From Marininema halotolerans (GTDB lineage Bacteria > Bacillota > Bacilli > Thermoactinomycetales > DSM-45169), in NCBI RefSeq assembly GCF_900116235.1, contig NZ_FPAA01000006.1:62001-126000 (forward strand): a DNA stretch of 64,000 nucleotides, read 5' to 3'. The translations under genes and the position numbers were made by a program. Each line of letters starts with the position of its first letter. Position 1 is the first letter of the stretch. A model generated the notes under the pieces. It saw nothing but the letters and a program-made list of their open reading frames with translations. It was not told where the DNA came from and did no database searches. This document shows positions 8,906-17,516 of this stretch, one piece after another.

Positions 8906-10135
8906 ATGTCTTTTCAAAAAAATCTTGAAAAATATGCCAAATTAGTTGTCGAGGTAGGGATCAATGTTCAACCTGGCCAGACCATGGTGATAAACGCATC
9001 GATCCAAGTGGCGGATTTTGTGAGAAAGATTGTCAAACGGGCCTATGAAGTGGGTGCAAAGCATGTATATGTCGAATGGCAGGATGAAATTTGCACCCGT
9101 CTTAAATATGATCTTGCCCCTGATGAAGCGTTTAATGAATACCCGATGTGGAAGGCAGAGGGCATGACTACCATTGCAGAAGAAGGAGGGGCTTATCTAT
9201 ACATTGAATCGACCGATCCTGAACTATTAAAGGGTGTGAACCCTGAGCGGATTGGTAATGCCTCACGAGTAGCGGGGAGTGCATTACAGAAGTTTAGAGA
9301 GTATACGCTTGCAGATAAAATTAGCTGGTCCATCGTTGCAGCTCCAGGTCCTGCTTGGGCGAAAAAAGTATTTCCTGATAAAAATGAAGAGGATGCGATG
9401 AATGCTCTCTGGAATGCCATCTTCTATGCAACCAGAGTGGATCAAGAAGATCCAGTAGCCATCTGGAAAAAGCATAATGCAAACTTACACGAGAAAGTTG
9501 CCTTCTTAAATAAGAAACGATATAAAAAGCTACACTATCGTGCGCCAGGAACGGAATTAACTGTTGAGTTACCGGACACCCATATTTGGTGTGGGGGTTC
9601 TACAGTAAATAGTGATGGCGCCGAATTTAATCCCAACCTCCCAACGGAGGAGGTTTTTACTTCACCGATTAGTGGTCGAACCCAGGGAGTGGTTCGTAGT
9701 ACCAAACCGTTAAGTTACAAAGGAAATCTGATTGAAAACTTTATGTTGGAGTTTCAAGATGGGCGTGTTGTGAATTATGAAGCAGAAATCGGTCATGAGT
9801 CCTTGAAACAGATGATTGAATTGGATGAAGGTGCCCATTACCTTGGTGAAATCGCGCTGGTTCCTCATGATTCGCCAATTTCAAATTCAAACTTGACTTT
9901 TTTCAGCACGCTTTTTGATGAGAATGCTTCCAATCATTTAGCGATCGGAGCAGGCTTCTCTTCGAGTATTGAAGGGGGGACTGAAATGTCAAAGGAAGAA
10001 TTAAAGGAAGCTGGAATTAACGATAGTATGACCCATGTAGACTTTATGATTGGTTCCGCTGAGATGGATATCGATGGTGAGACGGCTGATGGCACCAAAG
10101 AACCTGTTTTCCGTAAAGGAAATTGGGCCTTTTAA
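8906..10135 (+). CDS. M29-family aminopeptidase
   Basis: This cytosolic metalloaminopeptidase of the thermophilic AmpS/AmpT/PepS family releases N-terminal amino acids from peptides using two metal ions. It has 409 residues, standard for the family. The N-terminal domain begins 'NLEKYAKLVVEVGINVQPGQ', the family's hallmark. The C-terminal domain carries the Glu/His/Asp metal-binding surroundings seen in 'NYEAEIGHES', 'LGEIALVPHDSP', 'NHLAIGAGF' and 'HVDFMIGSAEMDIDG'. The ATG at 8906 follows GAGGGA. It is followed by its own terminator. Confidence 0.93.
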   Translation: MSFQKNLEKYAKLVVEVGINVQPGQTMVINASIQVADFVRKIVKRAYEVGAKHVYVEWQDEICTRLKYDLAPDEAFNEYPMWKAEGMTTIAEEGGAYLYIESTDPELLKGVNPERIGNASRVAGSALQKFREYTLADKISWSIVAAPGPAWAKKVFPDKNEEDAMNALWNAIFYATRVDQEDPVAIWKKHNANLHEKVAFLNKKRYKKLHYRAPGTELTVELPDTHIWCGGSTVNSDGAEFNPNLPTEEVFTSPISGRTQGVVRSTKPLSYKGNLIENFMLEFQDGRVVNYEAEIGHESLKQMIELDEGAHYLGEIALVPHDSPISNSNLTFFSTLFDENASNHLAIGAGFSSSIEGGTEMSKEELKEAGINDSMTHVDFMIGSAEMDIDGETADGTKEPVFRKGNWAF

Positions 10136-10190
10136 CCATCTTCGCCAAGGGCAAGTCTCTTGTGTTGCCATAAATCAAAGTGTAGTTCAC

Positions 10191-10226
10191 GAAAACGCTC
10201 CTTCAAATCGAAGGGGCGTTTTCTTG
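10191..10226 (+). terminator. Rho-independent terminator
   Basis: A 14-bp stem with one G:U pair (10191-10204 with 10210-10223) ends in a TTTTC tract. Confidence 0.75.
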
Positions 10227-10251
10227 TGAAAGTATTCAATAGACGTATATT
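10224..10251 (+). promoter_or_regulatory. Candidate promoter of the subtilisin gene
   Basis: TTGTGA (10224-10229) and TATATT (10246-10251) are separated by 16 bp. This would give a leader of about 115 nt that carries a short upstream reading frame. Confidence 0.5.
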
Positions 10252-10308
10252 TTTATTACGATCTATCTCGATGGTACAAAAATTTATAATTTAAGGAGGA
10301 TTTTTCAA

Positions 10309-10353
10309 GTGAATTGCGAATTGTATTCGATGAGCATGGTTCATGACTCATAG
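10309..10353 (+). CDS. Possible 14-codon leader peptide upstream of the subtilisin
   Basis: A GTG codon at 10309 sits 8 bases after a strong ribosome site (AAGGAGGA, 10293-10300) and opens a 14-residue frame ending with TAG at 10351-10353. The ribosome site is better than that of the protease itself, whose start lies 20 bases further on. The deduced peptide (VNCELYSMSMVHDS) resembles nothing I know. It may tune translation of the protease or be fortuitous. Confidence 0.3.
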   Translation: MNCELYSMSMVHDS

Positions 10354-10373
10354 AAAGAATAGGGGGAGTTGGA

Positions 10374-13061
10374 GTGAAGAGAGTAAGTGCCGTAATATTG
10401 TCAACAGTACTCATTGCGGGTGGTGCGATGAGTATCACGTCTGGGGATTCTGTACTGAATGCGAAGGGCGTGTCAGGAAAAGTTGCGATCAAGGAATGGA
10501 CGAAAAATAAAATAGCAAAAGGGGTAAAAACAAAGGGGAGCGAGCGAACCACGGTGTTAGTGGAGTTGGCAGCGCCGCCGAGTGGAATTGCATCGATTAA
10601 TAAAAAGCTATCGGCAACTCAATTAAATAAACAAGCGGCTTCACAGCGACAAAAAGTTCTTAAAGTGGCAAAGGAAAAAGTGGCTAACCTGAGTACAGGG
10701 TATCAATATGATACTGTATTTTCTGGGTTTTCTGTCACGCTTAAAGGACAGGATGTTAATAAATTAGCAGGGCTACCTGGTGTGAAACGAATTTGGCCGA
10801 ACAATCACTATAAAGCCAATTTAAAAGAGAGCGTTCCCTTGGTAGGTGCGCCTGATGTGTGGAAAAAGAAAAATGCCAGTGGTCTGTCTGTGAATGGAAA
10901 AGGGATTCGGGTAGCAGTCGTTGATACAGGTGTTGACGCGACCCACCCTGATCTAAAGGGGAAAGTAATTGGTGGATACGATTATGTCGATCATGATAAA
11001 AGCCCCCAAGATGAAAACGGTCATGGCACCCATGTTGCGGGAACCATTGCAGCCAATGGGAAGTTAAAAGGGGTTGCACCTGGTGCTTCCATTTTGGCGT
11101 ATCGGGTGTTAGATGAAGATGGTGGTGGTACCTTAGAAGGCGTGTTGGCAGGCGTAGAAGGCGCTGTGAAAGGAAAAGCCGATGTGATGAACCTCTCACT
11201 CGGGGCACCGATTAACTCGCCAGAAGACCCACTTGCGATTGCGATGGATGTCGCAGCATTAAAAGGGACGATTCCTGTTGTTGCAAACGGTAATGAGGGA
11301 GAGTGGGGGGATTACTGGACAGTAGGGTCACCTGCTTCTTCCCGCGAAGCGATATCCGTAGGTGCTTCAACGAAGAAAATTGAAGAACCCGATTTCAAAT
11401 TTACAGGTGACCAACAGACATTGAAGATGATGATGGTCGAGGGATCCCCTTCATTTCCAGCGGGCAACGTCCAGTTGGTTAACCTGGGAAATGGAAATGC
11501 ATCGGACTATAAAGGAAAAGATGTAAAGGGAAAAGTAGTCGTAGCGAAGCATGGAAATGGGGACATGCAAATAAAGTCCACCCTTGCCAAGGAAAATGGT
11601 GCGGCTGGCTTGATTTTGATTGACTCCTATGAAGGTGAATACTTGCCAAACACCGGGAAATTTGCAGCTACCGCAATTGTTCCAGATGAGCGCATGGATT
11701 GGTTTATGAAAAAAGTGAAAGCTGGGAAATTGGATGGGACTGTCACCCTGACCAAACAAGAACTAGTTGCAGACTTTAGCTCTCGAGGACCGGTTGCAGG
11801 AAGCTGGGCGATTAAACCGGATGTGACTGCACCTGGTGTCAATATAACCAGTACAGTTCTTCATGGCCAATATGATTCCTATAGTGGGACAAGCATGGCG
11901 ACCCCTCATGTCGCAGGTGCTGTGGCATTGGTTAAACAAGCGCACCCCAGTTGGAGTGTACGCGAAGTGAAAGCGGCTTTAGCCAATACGGCGGATACCC
12001 TCTATAACCGTGAAGGAAAGATGTATCCTGCCAATACCCAAGGTTCTGGACGAATTAATATCCCACAAGCGATTGATACGAAGACACTGATCGTGCCTTC
12101 CAACTTAAGCTTTGGGAAATTGGATCATCAGGTAGGGAAGGTCCATGTCACCCGACTCGCAGAAGTGAAAAATTTAACGAAATCAAATAAGACCTATAAA
12201 GTACAGGCTCAGTTGACGAATGGGAAAAATAAAATCAAGGTGAAGGTTCCCCATTCTCTCCACATCAAAGCAAGCGGAAAAGCCGATTTGAAAGTGGATT
12301 TAAAAGTAGATACCAATCTACGTCGAGGGGTCTACACCGGTCAAATTCAATTACTCGATGGCAAAAACGTGTTGAAATTACCTTTCAACGTGTTAATTGA
12401 TCCAAAGGACTATCCCTTAGTCAATTCCTTTGCGATTAGTCCAAATGCGTTTTCTCCAAATGGAGATGGGAAATTGGATCAGACAACCCTTTCTTGGTAT
12501 CTACCTGCAACGTTAGAAAGCCTTGATTTATATGCAACCAAGCTGAATGATGAATGGGAGCCTGATGGGCAGTATACTGTATTTAGTGAATCCAATCCGC
12601 TAGAAGGGGTTACCCAACGTTCTTGGGATGGAAAAAATGTAAAGGGAAAAACAATGCCCGATGGTGTATATACGATGCAATTGATTGCAAGCCACCTTCA
12701 TGAGGAGTACAGTGAGGGATTTGTTGCCGTGCTTGATCGAAAAGCACCTACGTTGAAGATGGCTAGTTCCTTTACCTCCGGCAAAATTAAAGGAAGTATT
12801 CAAGATAAAATGTTGGATTCGTTGTCCACCTATAACATCATGGATGAGCCAGTGAAGGTATTGTGGAAGAAGAAAGGATCCAAGTACAAAACATGGAAGT
12901 CGATTCCGGTCATGGAGTTCTATCAAGAGGAAAGTGTTCTTCCATTCTCCTATAGTTTTAAGAAGGGGACCTTTAGTAAAGGGAAGACTTCTTTTTGGAT
13001 CAAGGTCATCGATGCAGCAGGAAATCAAACGTTAAAAGAGTTTAAGATGACCATGAAATAA
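10374..13061 (+). CDS. Secreted S8 (subtilisin) serine protease with PA domain
   Basis: This large extracellular subtilisin (895 aa) resembles Vpr-type minor proteases. In order it has a signal peptide (about 1-30), an I9-type propeptide (about 58-145), and a catalytic domain with Asp184 (VVDTGVD), His217 (NGHGTHVAG) and Ser507 (GTSMATPHVAG). A protease-associated (PA) insert lies at about 365-465 between His and Ser. After it come a beta-sandwich segment and a C-terminal region with the 'FSPNGDGKLDQT' motif, seen in FlgD-like/gliding-type C-terminal Ig domains, and 'WDGKNVKGKTMPDGVYT'. No LPXTG or membrane anchor is visible, so it is probably released. The GTG start at 10374 follows GGGGGAG. 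Substrates would be extracellular proteins. Confidence 0.93.
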   Translation: MKRVSAVILSTVLIAGGAMSITSGDSVLNAKGVSGKVAIKEWTKNKIAKGVKTKGSERTTVLVELAAPPSGIASINKKLSATQLNKQAASQRQKVLKVAKEKVANLSTGYQYDTVFSGFSVTLKGQDVNKLAGLPGVKRIWPNNHYKANLKESVPLVGAPDVWKKKNASGLSVNGKGIRVAVVDTGVDATHPDLKGKVIGGYDYVDHDKSPQDENGHGTHVAGTIAANGKLKGVAPGASILAYRVLDEDGGGTLEGVLAGVEGAVKGKADVMNLSLGAPINSPEDPLAIAMDVAALKGTIPVVANGNEGEWGDYWTVGSPASSREAISVGASTKKIEEPDFKFTGDQQTLKMMMVEGSPSFPAGNVQLVNLGNGNASDYKGKDVKGKVVVAKHGNGDMQIKSTLAKENGAAGLILIDSYEGEYLPNTGKFAATAIVPDERMDWFMKKVKAGKLDGTVTLTKQELVADFSSRGPVAGSWAIKPDVTAPGVNITSTVLHGQYDSYSGTSMATPHVAGAVALVKQAHPSWSVREVKAALANTADTLYNREGKMYPANTQGSGRINIPQAIDTKTLIVPSNLSFGKLDHQVGKVHVTRLAEVKNLTKSNKTYKVQAQLTNGKNKIKVKVPHSLHIKASGKADLKVDLKVDTNLRRGVYTGQIQLLDGKNVLKLPFNVLIDPKDYPLVNSFAISPNAFSPNGDGKLDQTTLSWYLPATLESLDLYATKLNDEWEPDGQYTVFSESNPLEGVTQRSWDGKNVKGKTMPDGVYTMQLIASHLHEEYSEGFVAVLDRKAPTLKMASSFTSGKIKGSIQDKMLDSLSTYNIMDEPVKVLWKKKGSKYKTWKSIPVMEFYQEESVLPFSYSFKKGTFSKGKTSFWIKVIDAAGNQTLKEFKMTMK

Positions 13062-13067
13062 TTGTAT

Positions 13068-13107
13068 AAAAAACGTCCTCTGGAGATCTTCAGAGGACGT
13101 TTTTTTA
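13068..13107. terminator. Bidirectional terminator between subtilisin and fni
   Basis: A 15-bp stem (about 13068-13082 with 13091-13105) is flanked by A and T runs and serves both convergent genes. The fni stop codon lies within its arm. Confidence 0.85.
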
Positions 13108-14148
13108 TGGGTGAATCAAAGCGATGCGATTGGTTCCTTTAAGTGAAGGGATATCTTTGCAGCCAATGCCAAACATGGCGACTTTTAATTCCCATTCAAT
13201 TCGCTTTAGTTGCGATATTAACGTGTCCGGTGTGGAAGCGGATGAGGCATTATGCAGTAGCGATCTTCCAATACCAACCAAATCAGCCCCAAGGGCAAGT
13301 GATTTTGCCCCCTCTACCCCGGTATTTATTCCCCCACTGGCAATTAAATGCTGATGAGGAGCATGTTTGCGAACATCGATAATGCAATCTGACGTGGGAA
13401 TTCCCCATTCGGTAAAGGCTTCTGCGGCATGACGGATTTGATTATCTGGAGAACGGTATTTTTCAACTTGGCTCCATGAAGTACCCCCAGCTCCAGCCAC
13501 ATCAATAAATGCCACCCCGATACTATAAAGGCGTGTGGCTAACTCCCCGTGAATGCCCCAGCCCACTTCCTTTACCCCAACAGGAACATCCAGGGCAGAG
13601 CAAAGTGCTTCGATGCGGGAAAATAAGTGTTGAAAATTGGTATTTCCCTCTGGTTGAAATACTTCTTGTAGGCTATTTAAATGGAGTATGAGTGCATCTG
13701 CCTCGGTAAGATCAATGATTTGCTTGCACTCATCTACCCCATAACCATAGTTCAACTGAACCGCTCCGAGGTTAGCAAAGAGTAAGATGTCAGGTGCATA
13801 TTTTCGTATACGGAATGTCTCAGCTACCTCAGGATGTTCTAACGCGGCGCGTACAGAACCTAAACCCATAGCCCAACCCCGCTCTTGGGCTGCCAGAGCA
13901 AGATTTTGATTGATATATAGAGCGGAGTCCGTGCCACCTGTCATCGAACTTACTGCAAAGGGGGCTAAAAGGGTTTTATTGAGGAATTTCGTTCCTATAT
14001 CAATGTGGGAAAAATTAATCTCGGGTAAGGCTTCATGGCGGAAACGATAGCGTTCCAATCCATTCGTAATTTGGTGGCTCGTTACCTTCTGATGAAGGAC
14101 GATATCCAGATGTTCTGATTTCCGTTGTTCCGTTTCGTGGTTGTCCAT
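13105..14148 (-). CDS. fni: Type 2 isopentenyl-diphosphate delta-isomerase
   Basis: This FMN- and NADPH-requiring enzyme interconverts isopentenyl and dimethylallyl diphosphate in isoprenoid synthesis. It has about 347 residues, normal length. Typical features are 'RKSEHLDIVL' at the N-terminus, 'SSMTGGTDSALYINQNLA', 'RAALEHPEVAETFRIRK', 'LNSLQEVFQPEGNTNF', 'VGVKEVGWGI', 'VAGAGGTSW' and the phosphate-binding 'IASGGINTGVEGAKSLALGADLVGIGR'. The ATG at 14148 follows GAAAGGA; an in-frame TTG at 14151 is an alternative. Unlike type 1 (Nudix-type) isomerase, it is a TIM barrel. It is convergent with the protease and divergent from tetR. Confidence 0.95.
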   Translation of the reverse strand: MDNHETEQRKSEHLDIVLHQKVTSHQITNGLERYRFRHEALPEINFSHIDIGTKFLNKTLLAPFAVSSMTGGTDSALYINQNLALAAQERGWAMGLGSVRAALEHPEVAETFRIRKYAPDILLFANLGAVQLNYGYGVDECKQIIDLTEADALILHLNSLQEVFQPEGNTNFQHLFSRIEALCSALDVPVGVKEVGWGIHGELATRLYSIGVAFIDVAGAGGTSWSQVEKYRSPDNQIRHAAEAFTEWGIPTSDCIIDVRKHAPHQHLIASGGINTGVEGAKSLALGADLVGIGRSLLHNASSASTPDTLISQLKRIEWELKVAMFGIGCKDIPSLKGTNRIALIHP

Positions 14149-14333
14149 CAATGTTATGTCCTTTCTAAAAGGCGGTTACAATGATCCGGAGTGCGAGTGG
14201 CATATTTACCTTACCCATAGGGCCATTTGCCATACCAATCTCATCGGTTCATGGTGAGGGGGTGCACTTATCATTGCATCTGATGAACGAGATGTCTACC
14301 TTTATGAAAAAACAAAGGGTGAAGTAGGAAGGG

Positions 14334-14363
14334 TTGCATTTTAAATCGAACGTTTGTTATAAT
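14334..14363 (+). promoter_or_regulatory. Promoter giving a leaderless tetR transcript
   Basis: TTGCAT (14334-14339) and a perfect TATAAT (14358-14363) are 18 bp apart. The tetR ATG is at 14370, about where transcription should begin, and no ribosome site precedes it. Confidence 0.55.
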
Positions 14364-14369
14364 AAGAAC

Positions 14370-14939
14370 ATGCCTAAAGTCATCAATCACGATGAAGTGC
14401 GTGGGAAGCTGTTAAGTCAATGTCTCAATTTGTTTTCCCATGAGGGATATGGTTCTCTTACCATGCGCAAGATTGCGAAGGCCCTCAATGTCTCGACAGG
14501 AACTCTTTATCATTACTTTGATAGTAAAGAGGACTTGTTTCGACAGCTGGTGGAGTATATTACCCATCAAGACCTTTTCGACGTAGAAAAAGCCCTTCAA
14601 GGAGCGGATACCTTCTCAGAGAGAGTCGATGCCCTACTTCGATTTTTTATCGACCGGGAGGATTACTTTCTGAACCAGGTAATTATTTGGATGGACTATA
14701 CCCGTCAACAGGGTGAAGGAACTGAAGCGGAGCCAGGGCCAAGAGAAGCACTTGTTCAGTATGAGCAGGGAATCATTCGTCTGTTGGGAATTGAGAAGGA
14801 GGTTGCTCGTTTTATCCTGGCAGCGATTAATGGTCTTGTCATCCAACGATATATTGACGGAGGACGGACCTCCCTAGCCACTCAGTCAATCCTTATTCGT
14901 CAATATCTCCTTGGTCAAGAGGAGCAAGGGTCCCTGTAA
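14370..14939 (+). CDS. TetR/AcrR-family transcriptional regulator
   Basis: This is a one-component repressor of 189 residues. The N-terminal helix-turn-helix is clear (LTMRKIAKALNVSTGTLYHYFDSKEDLF, about 31-58). The C-terminal ligand-binding domain is divergent, so the inducer is unknown. It lies 56 bp upstream of an SMR-type efflux pump on the same strand and probably controls it and itself. I chose the ATG at 14370, where all family similarity begins. A TTG at 14334 is in frame but would coincide with the likely -35 box of the promoter. Confidence 0.88.
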   Translation: MPKVINHDEVRGKLLSQCLNLFSHEGYGSLTMRKIAKALNVSTGTLYHYFDSKEDLFRQLVEYITHQDLFDVEKALQGADTFSERVDALLRFFIDREDYFLNQVIIWMDYTRQQGEGTEAEPGPREALVQYEQGIIRLLGIEKEVARFILAAINGLVIQRYIDGGRTSLATQSILIRQYLLGQEEQGSL

Positions 14940-14995
14940 TGGGGGCTTTTTTCGCGGGAAAAGGGGCATTTGTAATGTTCAAGGAGGTATTTATT

Positions 14996-15307
14996 ATGGC
15001 ATGGTTGTTCCTTGCGCTTGCGATTGTCTCTGAAGCGGCTGGCACCATCTCGATGAAATTTTCTGCAGGATTTAGTAAACCGGGTTATGCAGTCGTCATG
15101 ATCATATGCTATGGGGTCAGTTTTACTTTTCTGACCATTGCAGTAAAGCAACTTGACTTAAGTCTTTCCTACGCGATATGGTCAGGTATTGGTACTGCGT
15201 TGGTGACAGTGGCAGGCGTTTTTTGGTTTCAAGAACCGGTGAGTATGGCCAAACTCTTTTCCATCGGATTGATCCTTGCTGGCGTCATTGGGCTGAAAAT
15301 CGCCTAA
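14996..15307 (+). CDS. Small multidrug resistance (SMR/EmrE-type) efflux protein
   Basis: This protein has 103 residues and four membrane helices. It belongs to the SMR family of proton-coupled exporters of quaternary cations and guanidinium-like compounds, which work as dimers. The start MAWLFLALAIVSEAAGTISMKFS carries the essential membrane Glu (position 13, in 'SEAAGT', equivalent to EmrE Glu14), followed by 'GFSKPGYAVVMI' and 'LSYAIWSGIGTA', the family's TM3 signature. ATG 14996 follows a strong AAGGAGG (14981-14987). The reading frame extends upstream to 14939, but that part lacks a ribosome site. It probably forms an operon with the tetR gene. Confidence 0.92.
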   Translation: MAWLFLALAIVSEAAGTISMKFSAGFSKPGYAVVMIICYGVSFTFLTIAVKQLDLSLSYAIWSGIGTALVTVAGVFWFQEPVSMAKLFSIGLILAGVIGLKIA

Positions 15308-15370
15308 GAAAAGGAGGAGATGATCATCGATACCGTACATCCAACTAACGATGACGGTCGTAACGCCATA

Positions 15371-15422
15371 AAAACATAAAACCGCTTCGACCACTCATGG
15401 TTGAAGCGGTTTTATGTTTTTA
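15371..15422 (+). terminator. Rho-independent terminator
   Basis: A perfect 18-bp stem (15371-15388 with 15403-15420) ends in TTTTT. The A-rich left side makes it potentially bidirectional. Confidence 0.9.
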
Positions 15423-15509
15423 AGGAGAGGACATGTTTAAAAGGGCTATTTTGCGTTAATAGATAAAGAGATCCATTATCTTTTGTTAAGTGGAAAGGGG
15501 CTTTTTCTT

Positions 15510-16151
15510 ATGCAAGTACTACTTATTGGAGCTAACGGCAAAACCGGTCGGTTCGTCGTTGAATATTTAAGTAAACATCCTGGACACCGTGTGCGGGCAA
15601 TGGTTCGTGACAAGATTCAGGCTCCAGAACTTGAAGCACTCGGAGCAGAAGTAGTTGAGGGTGATTTGGAAAAGGATTTTGGCCACGCTTACGAGGGAAT
15701 TGATGCGGTAATCTTTGCGGCGGGATCGGGTTCCAAAACGGGTTCGGATAAGACCGAACTGGTGGATCGATTAGGTGCGATTCGGTCGATTGACGAAGCC
15801 ATCAAACAGGATACGAAACGTTACATTATGTTAAGCTCCATGGGAGCAGATGAGCCTCAATTGGCAAGCGATAGCATGCGGTATTATCTACAGGCGAAAA
15901 AAGATGCGGATGATCATTTATCACAAAGTGGCTTAAATTATACAATTGTGCGGCCTGGAGCACTTTCGGACGACCCACCAGCAGGTACGATTGAAGCGGC
16001 GGATCGTATTGAAGATCGTTCAAGGAGAATCAGCCGTGGGGATGTTGCACAGGTATTAATTCAATGCCTGGACGAGGAAAATACCTATGGAAAGACCTTT
16101 GAGATGCTTTCAGGTTCTGTACCAGTTCCAAAAGCTCTTCAGTCAATTTAA
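15510..16151 (+). CDS. NAD(P)-binding oxidoreductase (YhfK/atypical SDR type)
   Basis: This is a 213-residue single-domain Rossmann protein of the atypical short-chain dehydrogenase class. The N-terminus has the dinucleotide-binding GxxGxxG motif (LLIGANGKTGRFV), then 'VRAMVRD', 'VVEGDLEKDF', 'DAVIFAAGSGSKTGSDKTELVD', 'YIMLSSMGAD' and 'YTIVRPGALSDDP', as in B. subtilis YhfK-like proteins. The classical YxxxK catalytic pair is not evident, so it may act as a redox sensor or a reductase of unknown substrate. ATG 15510 lies 8 bases after AAAGGGG. It is monocistronic, with terminators on both sides. Confidence 0.88.
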   Translation: MQVLLIGANGKTGRFVVEYLSKHPGHRVRAMVRDKIQAPELEALGAEVVEGDLEKDFGHAYEGIDAVIFAAGSGSKTGSDKTELVDRLGAIRSIDEAIKQDTKRYIMLSSMGADEPQLASDSMRYYLQAKKDADDHLSQSGLNYTIVRPGALSDDPPAGTIEAADRIEDRSRRISRGDVAQVLIQCLDEENTYGKTFEMLSGSVPVPKALQSI

Positions 16152-16153
16152 TA

Positions 16154-16202
16154 GCCCTTGTAAAAAACCGCCTTTATGGGAAGGGCGGTTTTTTACAAGG
16201 GC
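16154..16202 (+). terminator. Strong Rho-independent terminator
   Basis: A perfect 19-bp stem (16154-16172 with 16184-16202) contains an internal T6 tract. Confidence 0.88.
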
Positions 16203-16331
16203 AAAGGGCACACCTTTAGATGAATGGTGTATTATCTAATTATGTGAAGCGGTGACAGTGGACCCTATCCATCATAAAACCAAGGGTTATCGCCCTCATC
16301 ACCTTCCCCAGAACGGAGAGGAGTTCAGTTG

Positions 16332-17396
16332 ATGGTAATTCTGTATGGTTTTTTATTCTTTGTAAGTATGTGTGTGTTACTCTTCTTGATCGCTGGTGTT
16401 CTACGCTATGAGCGTCTTAGGCGATTAATGCCTCGACCTACTTTTCGTGAGGTTGGTGAGCGACCAGAAATTGAAAAGTGGGATCATGAAGATGTTACAG
16501 TCACATGGATTGGGCATTCTACGTTGTATATTAATTTTTATGGTACCAAAATTCTTACCGACCCTGTTTTTGATGGTAAGATAGGCGTTACCCTTGCCCC
16601 AGGAGTAAAAATTGGAATGAAACGCTATACGCCACCCGCCCTCAGGATTGAGGATGTGAAAGATGTTGATGTCATTTTATTGTCCCATGCACACATGGAT
16701 CATTTTGATATGTCATCCCTGAAGGCATTAGGGGCGCCTCATATCCATGTGGTGACGGCGACGAATACAAAACGATTGTTACGCCGGTTTTCCTTTGGAG
16801 CTGTCACCGAATTAGGGAGCCGTGAAGAAGTAGAACCAGTCCCTGGGTTACGTGTAAAGGCATTTCCAGTGAAACACTGGGGAAATCGTTTCCCTTGGAA
16901 TACGGATTATGGTTTTAATGGCTATATGATTGAAAAGAAAGGGCGTCGATTAGTTTTCTCGGGAGATACCGCTTGGACAGACAGTTTTAAAACCTTGCGC
17001 GATGAAGGCCCAATTGACTGGATTGCAGTACCGATTGGGGCATACTCCCCAGATTCTTTCCAAGGAGCACATTGTACGCCGGAGCAAGCTTGGCAGATGG
17101 CTCAAGATAGTGGTGCACATCAAGTGACTCCCATTCATTGGAATACCTTTGTCTTATCACAAGAGCCGGTGGATGAACCGATTCAACGTTTTATTGCTGC
17201 CGCTGGGGAAGAGGCGGACAGAATTGTCATACGGGAACAGGGTCAAGTTTTACGCTTGGATCAACCCCCTACCTTGACCGGCGGTCAAAGTGAGGATGAA
17301 CGGTATCCAACAGCAACGAAGAAGGTCTCGCCTTCCGTCAAGATGGTGGCGCGAAGTTCTCAACGCTCTTCATCACGCCGGACGATTTTAGATTAG
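16332..17396 (+). CDS. Membrane-anchored MBL-fold hydrolase (NAPE-PLD/UlaG-like)
   Basis: This metallo-beta-lactamase-fold hydrolase has 354 residues and an N-terminal membrane segment (about 1-25). The metal site HxHxDH is present (SHAHMDHFD). Further motifs are 'VTWIGHSTLYI', 'TDPVF', 'VKHWGNRFPWNTDYGFNGYMIE', 'FSGDTAWTD' and the closing His in 'TPIHWNTF'. This pattern matches N-acylphosphatidylethanolamine phospholipase D-like and UlaG-like proteins, so a phospholipid or ester substrate is possible but unproven. The C-terminus (about 310-354) is a Ser/Arg-rich tail outside the fold. ATG 16332 and TTG 16329 are both possible after GGAGAGGAG; I prefer the ATG. Confidence 0.88.
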   Translation: MVILYGFLFFVSMCVLLFLIAGVLRYERLRRLMPRPTFREVGERPEIEKWDHEDVTVTWIGHSTLYINFYGTKILTDPVFDGKIGVTLAPGVKIGMKRYTPPALRIEDVKDVDVILLSHAHMDHFDMSSLKALGAPHIHVVTATNTKRLLRRFSFGAVTELGSREEVEPVPGLRVKAFPVKHWGNRFPWNTDYGFNGYMIEKKGRRLVFSGDTAWTDSFKTLRDEGPIDWIAVPIGAYSPDSFQGAHCTPEQAWQMAQDSGAHQVTPIHWNTFVLSQEPVDEPIQRFIAAAGEEADRIVIREQGQVLRLDQPPTLTGGQSEDERYPTATKKVSPSVKMVARSSQRSSSRRTILD

Positions 17397-17401
17397 TAAA
17401 C

Positions 17402-17444
17402 ACAAAAGGGGAGAAGTCCTTCATTGGGACTTCTCCCCTTTTGT
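17402..17444 (+). terminator. Rho-independent terminator
   Basis: An 18-bp stem (17402-17419 with 17426-17443) contains CCCCTTTT. Confidence 0.85.
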
Positions 17445-17516
17445 CCATTTTTGCACAACGTTTCCTACCCGGGTGCGTATGCTGATAGAGAGCGGCCATG
17501 GGGTGAGGAGGAGATA

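Noticed and set aside
8715-8945. 76-codon frame between the Nudix and aminopeptidase genes
   Set aside because: It overlaps the ends of both real genes in another frame and has no ribosome site.
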